Source of the DNA: Cryptomeria japonica
Lineage: Eukaryota > Streptophyta > Pinopsida > Cupressales > Cupressaceae
Length of the DNA: 64,000 bases
Direction: 5' to 3'
Assembly (NCBI RefSeq): GCF_030272615.1
Contig: NC_081408.1
Coordinates: 336,504,793 to 336,568,792 of the forward strand
Both the position numbers and the translations under genes were made by a program. The notes beneath the pieces were generated by a model that ran no database searches, had not been told where the DNA came from, and saw nothing but the letters and a program-made list of their open reading frames with translations. Below are positions 11,012-22,661 of the stretch, one piece after another. The number at the start of each line of letters is the position of its first letter. Positions within the stretch are counted from its first letter, which is position 1.

Positions 11012-14000
11012 TCAACTAACTTCATGAAGAGGGACAACCCCTAACTGACTTCTAAGATACTCAAAAGTAGTCTTAGGCAGAGGTTTGGTAAAAATATCTT
11101 CAAGTTGCTCCTTGGTAGAAACATACTCTAAGATAACATCTTTACTTTGAATGTTTTCCCTCAAGAAATGATACTTCAATTCAATGTGCTTGGTTTGTGC
11201 ATGCAAAATGGGATTCTTAGAAATATTTCTGGAACTTGTATTATCACATAAAATCTTTATAGGTTCTGAAATCTTCATCTTAAAACCTTCCAAAATCTGC
11301 CTCATCTAAATAGCCTATGTGCAATTCATATAAGCTGCAACATACTCAGCTTCAGTAGTAGATTGTGAAGTATAACTTTGCTTTTTACTACTCCATGAAA
11401 CAAGCCTTCCTCCAAGAAAAAATGCTCCACCAGTTGTGCTTTTTCGGTTATCAACATTTCCTGCCCAATCAGCATCTGTATATGCCTTCAAATCAAAGTT
11501 TCCTCCATATGGATACCATAATCCATAGTCAATAGTACCTTTTAGGTATCTAAAGATTCTCTTGGTTTCTATCAGGTGTGTTTCCTTAGGATTCTTCTGG
11601 AATCTAGCAACTATGCCAACCACATGGGCTATGTCTGGTCTGTTGTGAACAACATTGTGAAATTTGCCAATCATTTACCTATATTCCTTCTCTTCAACAG
11701 ACTTAGATTCATCTTCCTCAGACAACTTACAACCTGTAACCATTGGTGTCCCAACTGGTTTATAGTCACTCATGCCAAATATCTTCAAAACCTCTTTCAC
11801 ATACTTATACTGTATAATGAAAATACCATTCTTCATTTGTTGTATCTGTAAGCCTAGTAAAAAAATTGTTTCCCCTACTAAAGATATTTCAAACTCATTT
11901 TTCATTTCATCTACAAAATTGTTGCTCATGACATCATTACCTCCAAATATAATATCATCAACAAATACTTCACTGACTAGTATTTCATCTCCTTCAAACT
12001 TGGGATATATGTTACTATCATCATTGGTTCTTAGAAATCCTATCTTCATTAGATGTGTATGAAGCCTTTCATACCATGCTTTGGGTGCTTGCTTTAATCC
12101 ATATAAAGCTTTAATCCATATAAAGTCTTATGCAATCTGCATACCATGTCTTTCTCATCAGTCAAAGCATAGCCATATGGTTGCTCTATGTATACCTCTT
12201 CTTCCAATATCCCATTCAAAAATGTAGACTTAACATCCATCTGATATACCTTGAATTTCTTATGGGCTGCAAATATAAGTAAAGTTCTGACACCTTCCAG
12301 TCTTGCTACTGGTGCAAAAGTTTCACTATAATCTTCTCCTTCTTCTTACACATAACCCTTGTAGACTAATCTTTCCTTGTTGCAAACTACAACACCATCT
12401 TCATTCAACTTGTTCCTATAAACCCATTTAGTACCTATAACATTCTTATTTACCAATCGGGGTACTAGGGTCCAAGTGTTGTTCTTCTCAATTTGATCCA
12501 ATTCCTCCTCCATAGCTTTAACCCAATGATCGTCACCAAATGCCTCCTTGGCAGTTCTTGGTTCAATGGTGAAGATCATGCAAGAATTCTCTCTGATTCT
12601 TCTTCTGGTTAGTACTCCAGCATCCTTATCTCCAATAATCTACTCAAGATTGTGATTCAGTCTTACATATCTAGGAATAACATGATCATTATCTTCAGGT
12701 TTAGCTTCTTTGTTGTCATCATCTTCTTCTGAATTTATCTGTTCTGGTTGGACCAGTGCATCAAAATTTGCTTTATCGGTTTCAGATTTCATAATTTCTA
12801 GTTCTAAAAACAAAATGCAAGGATCTTCATCCTTTTTCTCTGAACTAGTTCCTTCTGAGACTTCAAGAAATTTATCCACTTGAACATCAACACTCTCAAC
12901 AATTCTCTATGTCCGGTTGTTAAAACATTTGTAGGCCTTACTCTTGGTGGAATAGCCAAGAAATATACCTTCATCGCTCTTAGCCTCAAATTTGCTAATG
13001 TAATCACCTCTCTTAATAAAACATTTGCTTTCAAATATCTTAAAATAGCTAACATCAAGTGATCTTCCATACCAATATTCATAAGGAGTCTTTTCCTTAC
13101 CTCTCTTTACCAGAACCCAATTCATTGTGTAGACAGTTGTGCTAACAGCTTCTCTCCAAAAGGTTTTCGCTACACCTCCTTGTATCAACATTGTCCTAGC
13201 AGCTTCAACAACTAACTTGTTGTTCCTCTCTGCGATACCATTATGCTATGGTGTCCTTGGTGTATAAAGTTGTCATTTGATACCATTCTCTTCACAGTAC
13301 CTAGTGAATTCCTTAGAAGTAAATTCACCACCTTGATCTCTCCTCAGACATTTTATTTTATTACCGCTCTCTTTCTCAACTAAGGCCCTGAATGCCTTGA
13401 ACTTACCAAAAGCTTCAGTCTTATCTTTCAAGAATGTGACCCACATCATCCTTGAGCAATCATCGGTGAGAATCATGAAATATCTATCACCTTGAATGCT
13501 TTTTGATCTTATTGGTCCACAAAGATTTGTATGAACCAAATCTAACAAGTGCTCTGCTGAAAAGGATTTGCTTCTGCAAGTTGAAGAAGTCATCTTTCCT
13601 AACCGACATTCTTTGCAAAGAGCATTAACCCGTTTGTGTAACTGAGGCAAACCTCTCATTGTCTTGGACTTACTTTAACAATGTTATCAAATTTTATATG
13701 ACAAAATCTCCTATAACAAAGCCAACTATCATCTATTTTTTCAATAAAACAGTTGCCAACTTTAGAATTAAGATGAAACAGGTTACCTTTAGTTTGTTTC
13801 CCGGTTGCAATCAATTCACCTTTGTTGTCAAAGATTTTGCACAAACCATTTTTAAACTCCAGTGGGTATCCTTTGTCATTGAGTTGTGTCACACTCAAAA
13901 GATTATGCTTTAGACCTTCAACCTAGTAGACATCATCTGCACTACTCTTCCCATTAAGAGAAATAACTCCCTTACCTTTAAGCATGCAGGGTGAGTCATT

Positions 14001-15137
14001 GCCAAATCTAACAACACTTCCATCAAATTTCTTTCAAGGAAAGAAATTTTCTCCCATCACCGGTCATATGATGTGAACAACCACTATCAATGATCCAATC
14101 ATCAAAGTTATCCATCTTGGATACTAATGCCTTCTGGTCTAATATCTCTTCCTTAATAGCTACAAACACAATATCTTCACTAGCATCATCATCAAATTCT
14201 TCATCAGTGATACCACTATCAATAGCAATAAGACAATCTCTCTTGCCTTTTCCCTGATACTTCTTGAATTTGTCTCTTTGTGTTCATTTTCACCATTAGG
14301 ACAATTAGCCACTATATGACCAATCTTGTTGCATGCAAAACATTTTAAAGGTAATTTACCTCTATATTTACCAGTGCCTCTAGGCAACCACTTTACCAAC
14401 AATGCTTCAAGTTCCACTAAACTATCTTCATCATCAGCATCTCAACTAGATCTGGATTCATAACCATGACTAGTATCTCTACTTTTTCTTATAGATGGGT
14501 TAGAAACAGAAGCTCTAAATGTAGACTCATATTTCTGTACACTACCATCATAACCGTTTAGTTCAAAAGCAATAAGCTTGCCAATGATGGAGTCAAAAGT
14601 TACCTTAGTTTTGTCAATGGACTTCAGCTCTTGAATAGCTGCAACTCAATTAGCATAGACCGGTAGCAAGGTTCTCAATACCTTACTGATTATTGTGGCA
14701 TCTTGCACTTTCCCTCCTGCACTATTTATTTCACAGACTATCTCTTTTATCCTTTGACCATACTGCTGGATATTCTCACCTTCAGACATCCTCATGTCAT
14801 CAAACTTTCCTCTTAGACTCTCCTCTTTAGCAATCTTAACATGTTTATCACCGCTATAAATCTCTTCAAGTTTTTTCCATACTTCATATGCAGTTTCAAG
14901 ACCATTAACATCTACATATTCTGCATCAGATAGGGAACTGATAATAGCCTCCAATGCTTGATGATTTTTTTGTTGTTCTTTCTTCTGATCATCAATCGGA
15001 ATTCCAGTAGGTGCAATATACTTAGTATCTACATGATCCCAATACTGACTTCCTAGACTCTTGATATAAATCTTCATTATGTCGCTCCATATCCTATAGT
15101 TTTCTCTGTTGAACTTCGGACCTTCCTTCTTCATCAT
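11012..15137 (-). pseudogene. Copia gag-pol polyprotein of element C (decayed)
   Basis: Domains in minus-strand order: UBN2-type gag from 15137 (KFNRENYRIWSDIMKIYI start); zinc knuckle CFACNKIGHIVANC near 14340; aspartic protease with DSGCSHHMTGD near 14080; GAG-pre-integrase (13898-13656); integrase core (13659-13273) and its continuation to 12907; reverse transcriptase (12579 to about 11800) with FVDDIIFGG; and RNase H (11674-11012) with YTDADWAG and TEAEYVA. It is broken by several stops and frameshifts. The first integrase catalytic Asp is Asn (HTNLCGP; codon at 13525-13527), where element F has HTDLCGP. The pre-integrase zinc site has Tyr for its His (CYRRFCH). A perfect 17-bp tandem duplication at 12091-12124 breaks the RT frame. 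No functional protein is expected. Confidence 0.9.
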
Positions 15138-15193
15138 GATCTAGGAGATATTTTCCTCAAGTTGTTAGGCTTAGACCTTAGAGGACTCGAGAT

Positions 15194-15205
15194 GCTCTTA
15201 TACCA
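15194..15205 (-). promoter_or_regulatory. Primer binding site of element C (tRNA-iMet, one change)
   Basis: The plus strand reads GCTCTTATACCA, one base off the complement of the initiator-Met site, two bases from the inner LTR end. Confidence 0.8.
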
Positions 15206-15207
15206 AT

Positions 15208-16631
15208 TGATGGTATGATGAAAGAATAAGTATATGGTAGATTACTAAGAGGGGAGGGTGAATCAGTAAATAGAAAAACTGATACAAACTTCCCAAACTC
15301 AAACTCAATTACTCAAAGTAAACTTATCAATGAAATACCACTGTCAATATCAATACTCATAAGAATACCGATTGATTGTTACAACAACTTAATAGTAAAC
15401 AACATCAAACTTGTAATCATCCAAATGCTTTATCATATGTCAACATACTTTATTTCTCAATGCTTCTGGTTATCATGCCTTATCAGAAATAGTTAAGTAG
15501 TTAATCAAATCAACAATAAGATCATAACCACAAAAGCATTCACCACATGACACAAGTATTTATATGTGGAAAACCCAAATAGGTAAAAACCACAGTGAGC
15601 TGGGACTCACAAGAAAATATTTGAACTCTTCTGAAGTTTGCCCTGTTAGGAGCCAAGTCTGTTAAAGCTTTTACAAAAGTCTTGTTAAGAATTGATCATG
15701 TTAGGAATCACCCGGTAGAGGGATTGACTACAAATACCTTGTTAGAAGCAAATACCCTGTAAGGAGTAACCTCAGTAGAGGATTTGAGAATCCAATCTAA
15801 TGCACCACCTTGTTAGAGGATTTAATAACCAATCTTGTTAGAGCTGAACCAGTTAGGGAATTTCAATTATGTTGTAATTGTTAGAAAACAACATGAGTTT
15901 CTTGATCTATTTAAATAGCACTACATTTGCTTGATCAGATCCATTTAATCTTCTATCTGCCTTTACTCAAACTGTAGACTCATTCTCTAATTCGGCAACC
16001 ACACACTCAACTGATTCTTTGATTCTTTCCAACACCAAAACAAAAGAACTTCATCGACCTTAAATACAAATCAATTAGGTCGATAACACAACAAAAATCT
16101 AATCTTCTCATCAAGATTACAAACAAGTCAGTACAAGCATAACCATTGGATTTCATAGCAATCTCTACACATCAATCAAGAAAACCTCAACCACTCCTTG
16201 ATTACCGCTTCATCGAGCTCATTAACTCATCACACGCTTTGCATTAGATGCAATATAGTTTGCTCATTCCCTAGACAAACAAACAAACGCACCAAAATAT
16301 TTGAGCTTGTCTTCATACAAAGACCTTACGTGTCACCATCATTACTGCTCAACATCATATCATAAACCAACATAACCAATTCAACAACCTTAATCAGTTA
16401 GGGTTTTGCAAAAACAACTGATAGGGTTTATCGGTTACATAACATAGAAAGGGTTTAACCTTATACTCCGGTTACCGGTTTAACTCACAAACTTACATAC
16501 TAGTGTACAATATCCTTCACAAAGTTCTTCCTACCGGTTACAAGACAGTATCAACAATATCATTACCGGTTCAATTGATATCATTGATAACATAACATAT
16601 CATTAATGCAATCTTCATGCAAATGCCAACA
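15208..16631 (-). repeat. 5' LTR of element C
   Basis: 1424 bp, paired with 9239-10680. On the minus strand it starts TGTTGGCATTTGC (ending at 16631). The box GTGGTTTTTACC..GGGTTTTCCAC is the complement of about 15565-15595, and the hairpin at 15242-15269 has stem TTACTGA with TTAGTAA around a C-rich loop in the sense strand. Confidence 0.9.
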
Positions 16632-18199
16632 AATGAAATTACTAGGGATGGTATGTTGAAAAATGTACAATTTTATTATGAGCGTTTAGATAATGATGAA
16701 CAGAGAGAAGTTGAGGAAGCAATTTCATTGTATTTGGATATATATAAGAAAGCTTTGTTGGAAATTGAAAATCAAATATCAGCACAGTTATATGACAACT
16801 TAGATGCTAGAAGACTATCAGCTATGGAGGAGGATAGACATATAAATATTCAAGAGCTATTGGATACTTGTGCATCCATTACTCCAAAGGAGTTGGATAG
16901 GACTTTTGAGGTTGCAGGCAGAAAAATCTTTCACAGCAAGCATATGATAGTTCATCTTATGTTAGATAGGGTTAATGAGATAGTCACTGAAACACATAAG
17001 GCATGGATTCAATTCTTAGCTACAAACCCTAGTTTCTATACTTCACCGGAAGCTAAGACAGATACTACAGACATCCCAGTTGAAGGGAAAGGTAAAGGTA
17101 TTATGGGTACTTCACCCTCAATTTTGAAAAATATTAAGATATTGGATATAGAGCCCCTGGTAGAATCTAATGTACAGGACATAGAGGTAATACCGGCAGA
17201 TGTACATATACCAACAGATTCTAAGAATGTACAGGTTGAGGTCATAGTTCATAAGGAGGAACCGACAGTAACTAATATTGCACCAAGTGGCGAAGCCACC
17301 GATGCAAGAGAGGAAGCTATAAAAGTTAATAAACCATCAGAGGAGAAAAAAGAGGAATCTGGCAGGGAACCGGTAGTGAGCGCATCATTGTTGTCAATCG
17401 ACACCTCACAGGTAGAACAGAAAAGCTTAACTGAGCTCATGATGATGGTTGCACAGAAAATGATGAAGGAAGGATCTATGGACAAAGGAGTTATTGATCA
17501 GTCTATCCCTATTTTGCATAGACTTGTCCTGGAGTGCAAATTTGACAAAGGAGCAAGCCCATCCGGAAAGCTTAAAGTAATCACAAAGCACATTTCTAAG
17601 GACTTTCAATCTTTACAGTAGATATCAAACTGGCAAGCATTGGAGAGATTTACATAGGCTAAGAGAGAAACATTTGATCAAATGATTGAGTCGGAGAAGA
17701 AGGAGATTAAAGATAAGTTGAAGTTGATTGATAATGCTTTGAGGCAATGTGCTAATATTTACAGAGTATGTTGTAACACGGGTTTACTTACAACGGATTT
17801 AGATAAAAGGATTAAGGATACTTAGGAGAAGATTGTAGGTATAGTCAATTATTTTGATGGTTCACATTCTTTGACTACATCTATTGATGATTAGATTTTG
17901 GTTTTGGAAGCTTAACTTTCAGCTCTTAAGAGAGATAAAGATAAAATCATAAGGAGTGCTAGAGGTCTTAGAGGATTGGTGAGTCCCTGGTTGGACTTAT
18001 TAAGTGTACATAAGAAAGAGTGTATTGATGTGGTTGGTAAGCCCACACCGGCAGAACGTAAGGATAAAGAGTCATATGTCCATATGCTTAATGGACTTGT
18101 ATATGTTTCTGGCACACTCAAATCAGGTTGGGATACCTATCTAGAGCTTTTGGAGAAAGTCTATCCAGAAATTTTCAAATATATTCAGCTCCGGTAAGG
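16632..18199 (+). pseudogene. Unknown second ORF of element B, 3' part
   Basis: The frame enters from the target duplication at 16632 and stays open to 17619, then continues in the same frame to about 18199 through stops at 17619-17621 and at about four later points. The first 120 residues are helical and acidic. A Pro/Thr/Glu-rich, low-order stretch follows (about 17040-17400), then a helical C-terminal region with KRDKDKI and LVSPWLDLL. This C-terminal region is matched by the remnant in element A. It sits where copia elements carry RT and RNase H, but no catalytic motif of either is present. I do not recognise the family. It is possibly a captured gene or a structural accessory protein. 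Confidence 0.6.
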
Positions 18200-18438
18200 T
18201 ATTTTGGGAAATTCTTTGTACAGTCTTTCATTCTTCGTCTTGATTTTTGGTATTTTTTGGCATTAATGTCAAAGGGGGAGGTATAGGTGAAAAATATATT
18301 CTTGACATCAAGAGGTATGGAGGTATGGAGTATTTTGTTCAGATCATGATCACAAATGGATCAGAGGAAGCAGTCTCAGGATTAAACCGACAGATGGAAA
18401 CCATTATCTTTTTTCACATGAGTGTTGCCATCAGTTCC

Positions 18439-18449
18439 AAAGGGGGAGA
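18439..18449 (+). promoter_or_regulatory. Polypurine tract of element B, with upstream copy
   Basis: AAAGGGGGAGA directly precedes the 3' LTR. A second CAAAGGGGGAG preceded by AATGT lies at 18270-18280, about 169 bp upstream. Confidence 0.88.
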
Positions 18450-18450
18450 T

Positions 18451-19346
18451 TGTTGGCAATTGACTCTCATTTGATTGGTTTCAATATGTTGTCATTGATG
18501 GCAACATGTTCCTGCTTTCATATTTTGGTTTGGTTGTTTATCGGCAGACACTTCATCGACACCGACAGGTATCTTCATCGATAAGAGGAATTCTATGGGT
18601 ATCGGCATTACAGGCCGACATGACTTCATCAAGTTACAGATATTGGAGGTCGACATCATTTTGGGAGATCCGACAATCGGCAATTGATTTTGATATTCAT
18701 GTATATATGTAATTGAGCCGACATGTATATTCATTTTGTAATTATCTATGTAAGCCGACATAAGGCATGAAGGATTGTAAGGGTATATAGGTCAATTGAT
18801 TAGACCATTTTGATATATGGAATGTAATGTGAGTGAGAGAGAGATAATTGTAATGCGAGGAATATTGATTATGTAAGAGTTTCGGTAAGGGTTTAGGGTT
18901 TCAAACCGGAACAGACAGAGCTTTAAGCGAAACTGTATTCAAGCATAGGAGATGATATCATTGCAATTCAATCTATCTTTCGGATTGTAGTATGGATTTT
19001 TCTGTAGTTAGTGAGACTCTTTTGTGATGAGCAGTGTGCTCTAGGCTGTAAGCCTTCTTGCAAGTGCAGGCCCCCATATTTTGTAATATCTTTTCATATG
19101 GCCAATGGATTGATGTTGTGGGTCACAAATCCCATCGTGATTTTTCCTCTTTGAGGTTTTCCACGTATAATTCTTTGTGTTATGGTATTCATTTGTGTGA
19201 TTGGCTTATTGATTTTTTTTACTTCTTTCAATCGTATATGTATTGATTTACCGCTTGGTGAATGCATGTTTTAAAAAGGTTAAAATTGATCATTTCAGTA
19301 GAACACTGATTAACTTTACCCCCCTCAATGTTCTTGGATTCCAACA
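18451..19346 (+). repeat. 3' LTR of element B
   Basis: 896 bp, TGTTGGCAATTG to GATTCCAACA, paired with 6536-7449. The 3'-end hairpin is eroded here (GAACACTGA kept, right arm changed to TCAATGTTC), and the C run is shorter. Confidence 0.9.
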
Positions 19347-19351
19347 CCTAC

Positions 19352-20880
19352 CCCATATTTCCTTATTTCTATCATTCCATATCACTTTTAATATTCATAA
19401 ATCATTGATACATAATTATAATATTACATAGTAATAAAAATACAATTTAATAAAGAACATATAATTTGAAATAAATATTTGTGAAATGTTATTGTTTTAA
19501 TAACTAACATCTTAACCATGCATTTAATAATGTATGATCTTTTTAATAAATAAAGTAAATAACAAAGTACATATCTTTAAAAAATATATATTTATATTAA
19601 TTAAAGGAAGATGCTTGTCTTTGAGAGAGTAAAGTCTTGTAAATATTTAATAAACTATACTACATTGTTTTCTTTTTTTCTCAAAAGCATGTTTAAGCAA
19701 CCAGATTTAAACTAAAATAGATAGCTTAAGCAAAAGTGCATTCTTACTTGGATGCTTAAAGGAGAAGCTTTGTATGGGAATGGTATGCCCATTTTTTATG
19801 GGAAAGCTTTTAATAAAAAGAAACAAACTTATAATAAAATAAGACCTTTATTATCAGTAAGGAAATGCGTTAAATGGTCTCCCATGGTGGATTGTATCAT
19901 GAATTAGAATATATTAAGAAAATCTGTTTGAAGGAGGACTATGGAATAGAAAGAACTTAGTTCTTCCACTGCGGAATTCATGACAGGGAGTTTAAACTCA
20001 CTGCATGAAAATTAGAGAGAAAAATAAATAAATAAAATATGAAGCACACGATTATGAAGTTTGAATGCAAGAGAGACTGCTCTCTCCTATATATTTAGTT
20101 TTCATCATTTGAAACTTTAAATGTTTCATTGAAGATAACTGGTGAAGTTAAATGAAGCAGTCTAAATAGTAATCTGTTCTACGAAATGTGCCCTGCTATA
20201 GCTATCCAAAATAATGAAGTTTTACAGAGATTGGATTTGTAAAACAAAACAAAAAGATTTTAAAAACTTTCAAACAATGTCAATGACAGATGCAAAACTG
20301 AATTCCCACAAACTTTGCTGGTAACTGTAAAGCAATGGAACAGGGCATGGAAATCCATCAAAGCATAATGACTGTGCAATTAATTGTCAAATACTACTGG
20401 CAATTAGATATGTTTGCAAAACAAAAGTGGAAGCAACACAAGTTACAGGAACTGTTTGACAAAATGTCACAAGGAGTTTTCGATTCATGAAATTATGTCT
20501 GCAGACAGTCGATTTGTTGAAAAAGCTTTAGAAAGAGTCAAGCAATGCTGATCGCAGGTGTAAAGCCAAATTATTACCGGTGTTCTGTTGCCTGAGACAA
20601 AAAATGGAAGATTTTGTAAGGTATTGACATGCATCATTTCATGCGCTGGCAATTAATTTAGACACAGAAAAATGATGAATCGATTTGTTTTGCAGCTGAT
20701 ATATTTACTTGGCAAATTGGCCCAAAGAAAGTGCTGTCATGGTAAATTTAAAAGTTGCAAGGTATGTACTAAATAGATTTGTTGAAGACGCATTAGAAAC
20801 TTCCTTATGACAGTAATTGGTAGGTGATAAGCTGAAATCACTACCTTTGCCAGCGTCCTACCTGCCTGTTCCAGATCAAG
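19352..20880. other. AT-rich intergenic DNA right of element B
   Basis: No supported gene, LTR end or RNA. Two short stretches resemble each other (about 20510-20570 and 20770-20835, both with GATTTGTTGAA followed by a TTAGAAA segment), suggesting an old local duplication. Confidence 0.5.
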
Positions 20881-20915
20881 AGTTCAGAACTGAATTGTGG
20901 TAGAATAGACAAGAC

Positions 20916-21373
20916 ATGCCAACCGATTTCATAATGGTGATTGGGAATATTAACTCGCTAAAGACTTATAAAACATATATATATAAACATTTGGAAAGTC
21001 ATAAAAAGTTACATGTGGTGATACGTGGTAGGAAGAGCATAGGAAAGTCCTTTCTTACAGAATTCACAATAAATAGACAGCTTCGACTGTGCATTCGTAT
21101 AACAATACTTGTAGGATCTAACAACAATAACACACTACAATAAGAAATATACAAGCACAGATATCTATGTGATCTATTTCAATTTCATTGCATAATCTCC
21201 ATAGACAATTGAGCAAGGGAGATATTCGAACAGAGTTATGTAAATCTCACTTACGTAAGGTCATAAAGTCCAGATTGAAGAATTCTGTTGGCATAGATGA
21301 GAAGCTAAAAGACATCATTGAATCTGTTTTTTTATATGAGCGTTCTAAGCTACGAAAGCACAATATGAAATGA
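20916..21373 (+). pseudogene. Possible Alba-like fragment (weak)
   Basis: An open frame (20916-21143, 75 codons) contains VIGNINSLKTYKTYI followed by LHVVIRGRKSIGKSF, which loosely recalls the beta-strand, helix and glycine-containing turn of Alba nucleic-acid-binding proteins. A second frame at 21188-21373 is Lys/Arg-rich and helical. There is no clear splice structure, upstream exon or polyadenylation context, and the similarity is by eye only. It may be a decayed host gene fragment or chance. Confidence 0.22.
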
Positions 21374-21490
21374 GTGGTTATCGTTGAGAAATTTAATGAA
21401 CCCAAGAAACAAGATTTCATTAAAAATGTAGGATGCATTAACTACAAAATTCTGGAGAAGGAATCAAGGTTATGAGTTTTCATGCACCTG

Positions 21491-21890
21491 TTTGAATGCT
21501 CTTGAATGCTTGATCGCCAATTTTCACCTCATTTCACCTTATGTAAATGAGAGGATAAATACATCTTAAATACATGTCAATTAGGGTTAATAAAATTGAT
21601 TTTCATCACAAGTCGATATCGGGGAAGTTTTCCCGCTCACTGCACAACCTACAATGTTTGCTCTAGGAAAGGTCCTACCCCAAAATAGGGCAGGACAAGG
21701 GACTCACGCCCCTGTCCTACCCCTTTTTCCAGGGAAAAGTGCAGACAGGGTGGTGTGGAGGCCAAGGAAGAAGTTGATTTCAAGGGTTGAGCAGTCTCCG
21801 TCTCCGATCAGGCTAGAGAATTGGATCTCTCGTGCATGAGGACCCTAATACAATTGAAAATTACTAGGGTTGCAATTTTATGACACTACA
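21491..21890 (-). repeat. 3' LTR fragment of element E
   Basis: About 400 bp, aligned base for base (with many changes) to 50510-50914. The shared outer start on the minus strand is TGTAGTGTCATAAAATTG. Homology ends near 21491, so the other two-thirds of this LTR was deleted. Confidence 0.8.
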
Positions 21891-21906
21891 TTTAGCCCCC
21901 ACTTTA
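21891..21906 (-). promoter_or_regulatory. Polypurine tract of element E
   Basis: The minus strand reads AAAGTGGGGGCTAAA directly before the LTR start TGTAGTG. The distal copy of the LTR at 50914 has no such tract, which identifies this side as the 3' end. Confidence 0.75.
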
Positions 21907-22661
21907 GCAGGAGTATGAGAATATGCCAATATTGTCAGTAAAGTACAAAGAAATAAGATTGAAAAACTTTTACCACGTCAAAGAGGTAAGATGCGCCAAG
22001 CCCCTAGTGGACTTAGGATCTTATGACTTCGATTGACAAAGTAAAAGGGAAGATCGAGAAGGGGAGAACCATGACTATAAGTAGCAAAGTTCCCTTCACT
22101 ATGAGGCATGAAAGCAAGGATACCAAAGATTACAAAGAAAAACAAAGTTCACTAAGTAATTCTAAGTATCAAAAAGGAAAATTTGAGCAGAGCGTATGCC
22201 CCCATGTTAAAGCAATCACACACGCTTTATCGAGAGCGATTGCTTTAAGGTAGGATACACCCAAGAGAAAGAGAAGGGAGAGAGCACATTATCGCAAGGA
22301 TTTGGCCCCCAATCGAAGAATAAACCCAAGGATAATTAACACAAAACACGAGGTAGTGTCACTTTCCTCGGGGTTAGTATGTTGTATGATAACTCATGTA
22401 TATCATGTATGTATATGTGCATATCATAATCGTCATTCCCCAAAGAAGGACACTACCTTAGAAGAAAAGGAAGAGAGGATGTCTTTTGAGTCAACATGAA
22501 AGAGACCAAGAAAATATCTCAATGCTTTGCATTGTCCCCAAGCAGACATTAAGGGAACAATAGAAGAATAGGGATACACATAAAAGAATGGTCACAAAAA
22601 AGCCAGAAAGGAGAGAGATAGAGAGAGAGAGAGAGAGAGAAGATCTACAGTGCTAATATTG
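21907..22661 (-). other. 3' noncoding region of element E
   Basis: No coding frame continues here. A GA microsatellite lies at about 22611-22640. A small plus-strand frame (22023-22253) has no recognisable features. Confidence 0.55.

Larger units (their letters stand above)
9239..16631 (-). mobile_element. Element C: near-complete copia element inserted in B
   Basis: 7393 bp on the minus strand: 5' LTR 15208-16631, primer site 15194-15205, decayed gag-protease-integrase-RT-RNase H (15137 down to 11012), polypurine tract 10682-10693 and 3' LTR 9239-10680. It is flanked by a perfect 5-bp duplication AATGA (9234-9238 and 16632-16636). The domain order, integrase before reverse transcriptase, is Ty1/copia. 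The two LTRs differ at many single bases and small indels (a few percent by eye), so the insertion is not recent. Confidence 0.93.
6536..19346 (+). mobile_element. Element B: large LTR element lacking pol, split by element C
   Basis: 5' LTR 6536-7449, initiator-Met primer site 7452-7463, gag 7517-8485, an unknown second ORF (8520-9238 plus 16632-18199), polypurine tract 18439-18449 and 3' LTR 18451-19346. The bases flanking the element, CCTAT (6531-6535) and CCTAC (19347-19351), are a 5-bp target duplication with one change. Without C, B is about 5.4 kb. It has no reverse transcriptase, integrase or RNase H, so it must have been mobilised in trans. Copia-type LTR and primer site suggest a copia helper. 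Confidence 0.85.
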
